Shown piece after piece: positions 1 through 6,115 of a stretch of 13,645 bases of DNA. A program made the translations under genes and the position numbers. The stretch spans positions 1 through 13,645 of the forward strand of contig CAYUYM010000090.1 of assembly GCA_964449305.1 (NCBI GenBank), given 5' to 3'. The notes beneath the pieces are model-generated. The model had not been told where the DNA came from. It saw only the letters and a program-made list of their open reading frames with translations, and made no database searches. The DNA is from CAYUYM01 sp964449305 (GTDB lineage Bacteria; Bacteroidota; Ignavibacteria; SZUA-365; CAYQST01). The stretch's first letter is position 1; the number at the start of each line of letters is the position of its first letter.

Positions 1-106
1 ACTTCATCCCTGTGCCCTCCATCATCCTGAGCAGCTCTTCCTGTGATCCTATCACATTCTCCCTGACAAGCTTCTCAATAAGTGCCAGTCGTGATGCCCT
101 GTTCAT
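1..106 (-). CDS. argR: Arginine repressor ArgR, N-terminal fragment (cut by window edge)
   Basis: Reading the minus strand from the ATG at 106 gives 35 codons before the sequence ends: an R-x6-I-x-K-L-V segment, then I-G-S-Q-E-E-L-L and ending T-G-M-K. Recalled from memory, Bacillus AhrC begins M-N-K-G-Q-R and reaches D-G-Y-K at the same residue number, without gaps and with the same I-x-x-Q-(D/E)-E-L core. This is the first part of the winged-helix DNA-binding domain. The recognition helix and the C-terminal arginine-binding, oligomerising domain lie beyond the left edge. ArgR family members bind arginine and repress arginine biosynthesis genes. The start is not chosen by a Shine-Dalgarno, as none is visible; it is the only ATG that fits the family's length. 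Two operator-like sequences lie immediately upstream, which fits autoregulation. Only the fragment is seen, so the identity rests on 35 residues plus this context. Confidence 0.82.
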   Translation of the reverse strand, partial: MNRASRLALIEKLVRENVIGSQEELLRMMEGTGMK

Positions 107-145
107 AATGTATTTTTATTCATTGTGGATGCAAATTTATACATT
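107..145 (-). promoter_or_regulatory. Tandem ARG-box-like operators and candidate promoter of argR
   Basis: Two 18-bp AT-rich imperfect palindromes sit directly before the argR start. Box 1 (107-124), read on the minus strand, is AATGAATAAAAATACATT. It matches the enterobacterial ARG-box consensus (WNTGAATWWWWATTCANW) at all positions but one. Box 2 (128-145) is weaker, with 11 of the 14 core positions matching. The 3-bp gap between them is the classical spacing of ARG-box pairs. Box 2 contains TAAATTTG on the minus strand (139-132), which fits the Bacteroidota TAnnTTTG element. That would place transcription start near 125 and box 1 in the short leader. No matching upstream TTG element is seen. 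Repression of argR by its own product is inferred. Confidence 0.6.
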
Positions 146-189
146 TTATTATAAGTTTTGCTTCGAGGGCGATTTTTCTGAAAAAAAAG

Positions 190-219
190 AGGGCGCTCAC
201 TGATTTTGTGAGTCGCCCT
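190..219 (-). terminator. Rho-independent terminator after the PEGA operon, possibly bidirectional
   Basis: The arms 190-200 (AGGGCGCTCAC) and 208-219 (GTGAGTCGCCCT) pair over 11 bp with one bulged base around a 7-nt loop. On the minus strand the hairpin begins 29 nt after the stop of the upstream gene and is followed by a run of eight T (188-181). On the plus strand it is followed by GATTTTTAATT, so it could stop transcription both ways. It separates the PEGA operon from the argR promoter. Confidence 0.8.
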
Positions 220-248
220 GATTTTTAATTACGGAGACAGGCAGCTGC

Positions 249-1397
249 CTATTTCACGTCATAACTTTCGGGGAGTCCCAGGGTTTCCTTCAGTTTCCTG
301 TTGTGTTCCTGTGCATCCTTTGCAGCTTGATCCACATTGTAATAATGTCTCGGGTACTTTTTATCCGCACCCATAACAAGTGCATATCCGATTGTGCATG
401 AAACAATTCCCGCAGTTGCCACCCCTATTTCCCAGTCGGGTGCTGTGGTTCCGTCTGGGTGGAGGAAGGGTTTGTCAACGAGTATGTCAACCAGTACAGG
501 TCCGCCGATAAGCAACCCTCCGAGGAACATTCCAAGGCCGACATTCATTGATCTGTTGACTGACTTGTTTATGCGGGCATATGTATTGATTACGTTCTGA
601 TTTCCGACGAGATTGGCCAGGCCCAGGTCACCGATCTCCTTGACACCGCCCTGGATTATCTTGAAATCGGATATCTGTGACGTATTTGTCACTGATGATG
701 AATAACCGTAATACCCGTAATATCCGGGGAAGAGTGTACTGGCGCCCTGTGTGGTGCTGACTGAATTGGATGTATATATCACATCAATCTTCTTTGCCTG
801 GTATTCCTCGCGCTCTTTTGATTTGCTCTCCATTATTTTTTCTGCCACCTGGCCTTCATTCTTGATGAGCACCGTGGTGGTCTGACCGGGGTTGATGGCG
901 ATAAGTTCACCGAAAATCCCGACGCCATCCTTGATTACCTTCAGGTAATGATTACCTGCAGGGATACCGTTGACCACCTTTACATCATCACCCTGTTTGA
1001 TATCATCGATGTAGACCGTGGTTCCCGTAAATTCTGAAAAGATATTCAGGGTACCTGAACCCCCTGGCGATGGCTGGGCGGCCGTGGTTACGGGCTGGTT
1101 ACCTGTTGTTGCCGCAGGCTTGGCTCCGGTGCCGGTTGCATCGATGAGAACTGTTGTAACTTCACCGGCTGTAATAGTTACAATATTGCTGTAAACCTTT
1201 GCTCCGTCCTTGTTGAGGGCCTTCACATAATGTGTTCCCGCGGCAAGAGTGATTGCATTGTAGGTTGGATACTGGGTCTCATCTACATATACCACAACAG
1301 GTTGTTCCGAAAAGACCTTGAGAGTTCCAGTATTCTGGGCGAATGCTGCCGGAATGCTGAAAAGCAGGAGAACTAAAGTTAATGCATGAGTTTTCAT
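249..1397 (-). CDS. Exported protein with two PEGA domains and C-terminal hydrophobic segments
   Basis: The 382-residue product begins with a clear signal peptide (residues 1-20, cleavage after A-F-A, mature end Q21). Two PEGA-type beta domains follow. The first, about 24-87, has V-V-Y-V-D-E, P-G/A-G-T-H and a closing T-T-V-L-I-D. The second, about 115-178, has T-V-Y-I-D-D, P-A-G-N-H and T-T-T-V-L-I-K. A T/P/G-rich linker (88-114) joins them. After residue 180 comes a charged stretch (E-K-I-M-E-S-K-S-K-E-R-E-E), a Tyr/Gly-rich patch (223-235) and two hydrophobic segments (about 285-307 and 322-343) that may cross a membrane; the tail is charged. PEGA domains are small extracytoplasmic binding or structural modules, and no enzymatic role can be read. 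The gene starts 20 nt after the stop of the upstream PEGA gene and is the last gene of this pair, ahead of a terminator. No Shine-Dalgarno is visible. Function unknown. Confidence 0.8.
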   Translation of the reverse strand: MKTHALTLVLLLFSIPAAFAQNTGTLKVFSEQPVVVYVDETQYPTYNAITLAAGTHYVKALNKDGAKVYSNIVTITAGEVTTVLIDATGTGAKPAATTGNQPVTTAAQPSPGGSGTLNIFSEFTGTTVYIDDIKQGDDVKVVNGIPAGNHYLKVIKDGVGIFGELIAINPGQTTTVLIKNEGQVAEKIMESKSKEREEYQAKKIDVIYTSNSVSTTQGASTLFPGYYGYYGYSSSVTNTSQISDFKIIQGGVKEIGDLGLANLVGNQNVINTYARINKSVNRSMNVGLGMFLGGLLIGGPVLVDILVDKPFLHPDGTTAPDWEIGVATAGIVSCTIGYALVMGADKKYPRHYYNVDQAAKDAQEHNRKLKETLGLPESYDVK

Positions 1398-1417
1398 AGG
1401 TCAGTTTTTGTATGAAG

Positions 1418-2515
1418 CTAATTTGAGAAATAATTGTCCTTGAATGATCTGTGGTAATCGTAGGCATGCAGCCTGAGCTTGCGGGCAGCTGCCTCGGCGC
1501 TCATCGGTCCGCTTGTATATATCGTTGCAGCGAGGGGGGCTGTTGTGTATCCGAGCCCGACCATTATATTATTCCCTGTTGCAGGGTCAATCCAGGTATG
1601 AAGCAGGAGTGCCTTCTTCTTCCTCAGGGCTTCCTGGAGACGTCCGTCATTTTCGCTGTACCCGGAGAGAAATATTTTTTCAGCTGTGGCGGGTGAACCA
1701 TAGATTGCAGCCACATCGTTCAGCATTTTGTTGAACTCCGGGTAGGGAACCTGATCCTTGCTCAGTTTAAGCTTTTCATTGCTGGTATATGTTGACACAT
1801 ACCCGACGATGATCTGGAAAAGTTTCTGGTCCATGAAGCGGCACTCCACCAGGTAAACTGAAGATCCCATGGGGATGGCATAGACATAGTAACCAGTGTT
1901 CCTCTGGGCCTGTGCAGCCTTCGGCGACATAATCTGATCCACATCCCTGGTGTTCATGCCAAAGGTAAGCCCGAATGCCCCGCTCATATCGGCGGGAAGC
2001 CTGCCTCCCACCTGTCCGATATCAATCGTCGGCTTCGGCGCTGCAGCTATTGCAGGGTCAGCCGGGGCCTTCCCGGCACCCTGACCGGATGGTGAATTTG
2101 CCGCCGCCTGTCCGGGTTGTGAACCGGATGAAGCCTGCCCGTATACAACACTCTGTACCTGGGCGGTGGTCTGCGCCGCAGCGTTCGGCCGGGAACCGTT
2201 ACCCGGCTGGACAGGCTGGGCCTGTGCAGCTTCAATGAGTACTGATGTAACTTCGTTGGCTTTCACAGTAACAATCTGGCTGTACACCCGTGCACCTTCC
2301 CCGTTGATGGCCTTGACCCAGTGGGTTCCGGGCACAAGCTTTATCTCGCCGTACTGAGGATAATGAGTTTCATCTACATAAACAACCAGGGGATCATCTG
2401 AAAAAATCTTAAGCACTCCCACAGGAGACTGACCTGATAACGTGTATGAAGCAGGAAAAATCAGCAGGAAAAACAGGGTAAGATGCCTCATGGCATGCCG
2501 GATGTCGCTCTTCAT
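1418..2515 (-). CDS. Exported PEGA-domain protein with Gln/Ala-rich linker and unknown C-terminal domain
   Basis: The product has 365 residues from ATG 2515; an in-frame ATG at 2491 (residue 9) is a reasonable alternative start. A signal peptide covers about residues 1-29. One PEGA domain (33-96) is 41 of 64 residues identical by hand count to the first PEGA domain of the downstream gene, so the two are recent paralogues in this part. A low-complexity Gln/Ala/Pro/Ser linker follows (97-165). A C-terminal domain begins with A-F-G-L-T-F-G-M-N-T-R-D-V (180-192) and runs to about 330. It contains L-V-E-C-R-F-M and I-Y-G-S-P; I do not recognise it with confidence. The end is basic and aromatic (H-A-Y-D-Y-H-R-S-F). 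This is the first gene of a two-gene minus-strand operon, divergent from carB. Probably periplasmic or envelope-associated; function unknown. Confidence 0.8.
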   Translation of the reverse strand: MKSDIRHAMRHLTLFFLLIFPASYTLSGQSPVGVLKIFSDDPLVVYVDETHYPQYGEIKLVPGTHWVKAINGEGARVYSQIVTVKANEVTSVLIEAAQAQPVQPGNGSRPNAAAQTTAQVQSVVYGQASSGSQPGQAAANSPSGQGAGKAPADPAIAAAPKPTIDIGQVGGRLPADMSGAFGLTFGMNTRDVDQIMSPKAAQAQRNTGYYVYAIPMGSSVYLVECRFMDQKLFQIIVGYVSTYTSNEKLKLSKDQVPYPEFNKMLNDVAAIYGSPATAEKIFLSGYSENDGRLQEALRKKKALLLHTWIDPATGNNIMVGLGYTTAPLAATIYTSGPMSAEAAARKLRLHAYDYHRSFKDNYFSN

Positions 2516-2763
2516 AAATCTTGATTTGATAAATGGAACCTTCCGAAATATTTTAATAAGTAAACGTAATGAATAGCCTTATGTTACACATATATTGACC
2601 AACAATTATTTTTTAACAACAAACCCCAAACATTTGAACATAAGTCCTTCTTTCCGGACGATAAGCGTCATCCTGCAGTGGGAGGAGGATACTGTCGATG
2701 CCTTGCAGACCTATATGGTTACCACCGTATTTTTGTTGTATTTTTACAGCCCAAACGGTAACA
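2516..2763. other. Divergent intergenic region between the PEGA operon and carB
   Basis: This 248-bp AT-rich region must carry the promoters of the leftward PEGA operon and of rightward carB. I find no small gene with family support and no carA. The only hairpin noticed is trivial (GTCC/GGAC around 2643-2658). No convincing promoter motif for the leftward operon stands out; the carB candidate is listed separately. Confidence 0.6.
2703..2748 (+). promoter_or_regulatory. Candidate carB promoter with overlapping palindrome
   Basis: TTG at 2703-2705 and TATTTTTG at 2728-2735 resemble the Bacteroidota -33/-7 pair (TTG and TAnnTTTG), with a slightly long 22-nt spacing. Transcription would start near 2742, leaving a leader of about 20 nt before ATG 2764. 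Over the predicted start lies the perfect 12-bp palindrome TGTATTTTTACA (2737-2748). GTATTTTT occurs twice, 11 bp apart (2727 and 2738). The 10-mer TGTATTTTTA also occurs inside argR operator box 1 (109-118). ArgR control is possible, but the palindrome is 2 bp tighter than an ARG box. Confidence 0.4.
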
Positions 2764-5700
2764 ATGAAGGACGAAATTAAGAAGGTGCTTCTGCTCGGTT
2801 CGGGAGCCCTTAAAATCGGCGAGGCAGGCGAATTCGACTACTCGGGGTCACAGGCTCTTAAAGCCCTTCGCGAAGAAGGAATCTTCACCGTGCTTATAAA
2901 TCCGAATATTGCCACGGTACAGACATCGGAGCGGATCGCCGACAAGATTTACTTTCTTCCGGTTACGCCGAAGTTCGTGGAGAGGGTCATCGAGCGCGAG
3001 AAGCCTGACGGCATACTGCTTTCATTCGGAGGTCAGACGGCTCTCAACTGCGGGACGGCACTTTTCCGGGGCGGAGTGTTTGAAAAATACGGTGTGAAGG
3101 TGCTCGGAACCCCGGTGGAGGCAATCATGAACACCGAAGACCGGGAGCTGTTTGTTAAAAAGCTTGACGAGATAGGAGTCAAGACACCCCGCAGCATAGC
3201 TGTCACAACTGTGGAAGATGCCCTGACGGCGGCAGGCCGTCTTGGATTCCCGATTATCATCCGTGCGGCATACACACTCGGAGGACAGGGAAGCGGCTTC
3301 TGCTCAAACAACGATGAGCTCCGGACCATGGCCTCCCGGGCCTTCTCCTACTCTGACCAGATCCTCGTGGAGGAATCACTCAAGGGCTGGAAGGAGGTTG
3401 AATATGAGGTGGTCCGTGACCGGTACGACAACTGCATCACCGTCTGCAACATGGAGAACTTCGACCCGCTCGGCATCCACACGGGGGAGAGCATCGTGGT
3501 GGCTCCCTCCCAGACCCTGACGAACAACGAGTACCACATGCTCCGCGAACTCTCCATCCGCATCGTGCGGCACCTGGGCATCGTGGGTGAATGCAACGTC
3601 CAGTACGCCCTCGATCCCGCGTCTGAAGAGTACCGTGTGATCGAGGTGAACGCCAGGCTGTCGCGCTCCTCGGCGCTCGCCTCCAAGGCCACGGGCTATC
3701 CTCTTGCCTTCATCGCGGCCAAGCTCGGCCTCGGCCACGGCCTGCACGAGCTGAAGAACCGTGTGACGCGCACCACCTCCGCATTCTTTGAGCCGGCGAT
3801 CGATTATGTCGTGGTGAAGATCCCGCGCTGGGATCTCGACAAATTCTCCGGTGTGTCACACGAACTCGGTTCAGGCATGAAAAGCGTGGGCGAGATCATG
3901 GCCATCGGGCGATGCTTTGAGGAGGCCATGCAGAAGGGCCTGCGCATGATCGGCCAGGGAATGCATGGTTTCGTTGGCAACCGCGACCTGGAGTTCGATG
4001 ACGTGGAGGCGCTGCTGAAGACGCCCACCGACATGCGCATCTTCGCGATCGCGCAGGCGCTCACACGCGGCCTGTCGGTGGAGCGCATCCATGGGCTGAC
4101 CGGCATCGACCCGTGGTTCCTGACACGGCTCAGGAACATCACGGACCTGCAGCACGACCTTGAGGCCTGCGAGGGTCCCGCCGCCCTGCCGCTCGATCTC
4201 CTGCGCGAGGCCAAGGTGCGCGGCTTCTCGGATTTCCAGATCGCCCGCATGGTGATGAATCCCGACCCCGAATGCATCGAACAGTCCATGCTCGACATAC
4301 GCGCCCTGCGCACACGTGCGGGCATCACCCCCTTTGTCCGGCAGATCGACACACTCGCCGCCGAGTACCCGGCGCAGACGAACTACCTGTACCTGACCTA
4401 CTCGGCCATTGATCATGACGTCCGCTTCGGAGAGGACGGACCATCCTGCGTGGTGCTCGGCTCCGGAGCCTACCGCATCGGCAGTTCGGTGGAGTTCGAC
4501 TGGTGCAGCGTGAATGCGCTCGACACGATCCGACGCGAGGGCTGGCGTGGCATCATGATCAACTACAACCCCGAGACGGTGTCCACCGACTACGACATGA
4601 GCGACAGGCTGTACTTCGATGAGCTGTCGCTGGAGCGCGTGCTCGACATCATCGAGCTCGAGCAGCCGCACGGGGTGGTCGTCTCGATGGGAGGGCAGAT
4701 CCCCAACACCCTGGCCCCGCGCCTCGACCACCTGGGCGTGCCCATCCTTGGCACCCCCGCGGTGTCGATCGATCGTGCGGAGGACAGGCACAAATTCTCG
4801 TCCATGCTCGACGGGCTCGGGATCGACCAGCCAGAGTGGCGCGAGTTGACGACCATCGACGACATCCACACCTTCGTTGTGCGCATCGGGTTTCCCGTGC
4901 TCATCCGTCCATCCTACGTGCTGTCGGGTGCGGCAATGAACGTGGTGTCGAACATGGAGGAGCTCGACAACTACCTGCGCCTCGCCGCACACGTATCGCG
5001 TCAGCATCCCGTGGTGGTGAGTGACTTCATTGAGCAGGCCAAGGAGATCGAGATCGATGCCGTCGCGGCCGGCGGTGTGCTCACGGCCTACGCCATCAGC
5101 GAGCACCTGGAATATGCCGGCGTGCATTCGGGTGATGCCACCATGGTCTGTCCCCCGCAGAAGCTCTATTTCGAAACAGTGCGGCGCATCAAACGGATCA
5201 CACGACAGATCGCCACGGAGCTGGAAATCACGGGACCCTTCAACATCCAGTTCCTCGCAAAGGACAACGAGATCAAGGTGATCGAATGCAACCTTCGCGC
5301 CTCGCGATCCATGCCCTTCGTCTCCAAGGTGCTGAAGATCAACCTCATCGAACTTGCGACACGGGCCATGCTCGGCCTCCCGGTGGCTCCTCCACCCAAG
5401 TCCATGTTCGATCCCGACTTCATCGGGGTGAAGGCCTCGCAATTCTCCTTCGCCCGTCTGCACAGGGCCGACCCCGTCCTCGGCGTGGACATGTCCTCCA
5501 CCGGTGAGGTGGGCTGCATCGGCGATGATGTGCACGACGCCGTGCTGAAGGCCATGCTGTCGGTTGGCTACACCATCCCTGAACGGAACATCCTGCTCTC
5601 CACCGGTGGCATACGCGACAAGGTGCATCTCCTTCCCGCGTGCCACCTGCTGGCGGATGCCGGATACGCGCTGTTCGCAACACCCGGAACGGCGGATTTC

Positions 5701-5988
5701 CTGCGGGGCAACGGCATCGAGGCCACCTCCGTGCACTGGCCCGATGAGGAGGCTCATCCCAATGCCCTGGAGTATCTCCGGAACGGCCTGATCCATCTGG
5801 TCATCAACATCCCCAAGAACCTCACGCAGGGGGAGCTGCGTAACGACTACCTCATCCGGCGCGCCGCGATCGATTACAACGTGCCGCTCATCACCAACGC
5901 CCACCTCGCCTCGGCCTTCATCACCGCCTTCTGCCGCATGGGCATGCACGACATCTCCATCCGCGCGTGGCAGGAGTATGTGGTGTGA
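2764..5988 (+). CDS. carB: Carbamoyl-phosphate synthase large subunit
   Basis: CarB makes carbamoyl phosphate from ammonia (passed from the glutaminase subunit CarA), bicarbonate and two ATP, for arginine and pyrimidine synthesis in the cytoplasm. The 1074-residue product is the family's normal length and complete. The N-terminal ATP-grasp half has G-S-G-A-L-K-I-G at 12-19, E-Y-E-V-V-R-D near 213-219 and E294, N296 and R298. A helical oligomerisation region lies at about 400-550. The second ATP-grasp half starts at G-S-G-A-Y-R-I-G (566-573) and has E841, N843 and R845. An MGS-like allosteric domain covers about 940-1055 (L-L-S-T-G, then L-I-T-N). The reading frame is open back to ATG 2698, but the family N-terminus (K-D-E-I-K-K-V-L-L-L-G-S-G) and the promoter position favour ATG 2764. 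Phrases such as A-G-E-F-D-Y-S-G-S-Q-A, L-G-I-V-G-E-C-N and S-S-V-E-F-D-W-C resemble Bacteroidota and animal CPS more than the Escherichia coli enzyme. CarA is not in the window. GC content rises sharply within the first 800 bases of the gene. Confidence 0.97.
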   Translation: MKDEIKKVLLLGSGALKIGEAGEFDYSGSQALKALREEGIFTVLINPNIATVQTSERIADKIYFLPVTPKFVERVIEREKPDGILLSFGGQTALNCGTALFRGGVFEKYGVKVLGTPVEAIMNTEDRELFVKKLDEIGVKTPRSIAVTTVEDALTAAGRLGFPIIIRAAYTLGGQGSGFCSNNDELRTMASRAFSYSDQILVEESLKGWKEVEYEVVRDRYDNCITVCNMENFDPLGIHTGESIVVAPSQTLTNNEYHMLRELSIRIVRHLGIVGECNVQYALDPASEEYRVIEVNARLSRSSALASKATGYPLAFIAAKLGLGHGLHELKNRVTRTTSAFFEPAIDYVVVKIPRWDLDKFSGVSHELGSGMKSVGEIMAIGRCFEEAMQKGLRMIGQGMHGFVGNRDLEFDDVEALLKTPTDMRIFAIAQALTRGLSVERIHGLTGIDPWFLTRLRNITDLQHDLEACEGPAALPLDLLREAKVRGFSDFQIARMVMNPDPECIEQSMLDIRALRTRAGITPFVRQIDTLAAEYPAQTNYLYLTYSAIDHDVRFGEDGPSCVVLGSGAYRIGSSVEFDWCSVNALDTIRREGWRGIMINYNPETVSTDYDMSDRLYFDELSLERVLDIIELEQPHGVVVSMGGQIPNTLAPRLDHLGVPILGTPAVSIDRAEDRHKFSSMLDGLGIDQPEWRELTTIDDIHTFVVRIGFPVLIRPSYVLSGAAMNVVSNMEELDNYLRLAAHVSRQHPVVVSDFIEQAKEIEIDAVAAGGVLTAYAISEHLEYAGVHSGDATMVCPPQKLYFETVRRIKRITRQIATELEITGPFNIQFLAKDNEIKVIECNLRASRSMPFVSKVLKINLIELATRAMLGLPVAPPPKSMFDPDFIGVKASQFSFARLHRADPVLGVDMSSTGEVGCIGDDVHDAVLKAMLSVGYTIPERNILLSTGGIRDKVHLLPACHLLADAGYALFATPGTADFLRGNGIEATSVHWPDEEAHPNALEYLRNGLIHLVINIPKNLTQGELRNDYLIRRAAIDYNVPLITNAHLASAFITAFCRMGMHDISIRAWQEYVV

Positions 5989-5995
5989 CGTGCCG

Positions 5996-6086
5996 TAGCC
6001 GTCACGGTCCCTCCTGACGGTAGCCGTCAGGGCCCAGGGTTCGAAAACGCCGCAGCCGTCAGGGCCCCTCCTGACGGCTGCGGCGT
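5996..6086. repeat. Palindromic GC-rich repeat cluster (REP-like) between convergent genes
   Basis: Eight bases after the carB stop, the core YAGCCGTCASGG occurs three times (from 5996, 6021 and 6053). Two 25-bp copies (5996-6020 and 6053-6077) differ at only a few bases and both end TCCTGACGG. The last copy is part of a perfect 17-bp inverted repeat, arms 6047-6063 and 6070-6086 around a GCCCCT loop, which must form a very stable hairpin in RNA of either strand. No T-run follows on the plus strand, so it is not a standard intrinsic terminator. It may still block or protect the 3' ends of the two facing transcripts. Its repeated, palindromic form suggests a dispersed REP-type element; copy number elsewhere cannot be seen here. 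Confidence 0.75.
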
Positions 6087-6115
6087 GACAATCCGCGGGC
6101 GTGTCGCCCATCGTG

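Noticed and set aside
12..203. Plus-strand 63-codon open frame at the left edge
   Set aside because: It overlaps the argR N-terminus and its operators on the other strand, and runs through AT-rich intergenic DNA and into the terminator hairpin.
2643..2658. Hairpin GTCC/GGAC upstream of carB as a terminator or attenuator
   Set aside because: The stem is only 4 bp with an 8-nt loop and no T-run.
2698..2763. Upstream in-frame start for carB adding 22 residues
   Set aside because: The added residues do not match the family N-terminus and the stretch coincides with the candidate promoter; ATG 2764 gives the usual length.
5996..6086. CRISPR array
   Set aside because: The repeats are too few, unevenly spaced and palindromic over most of their length, with no regular spacers.
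3871..6111. 746-codon open frame antisense to carB
   Set aside because: It lies opposite a certain gene in GC-rich DNA, where codon bias keeps the complementary frame open. The translation is rich in H, G, D, R and V with no recognisable domain.
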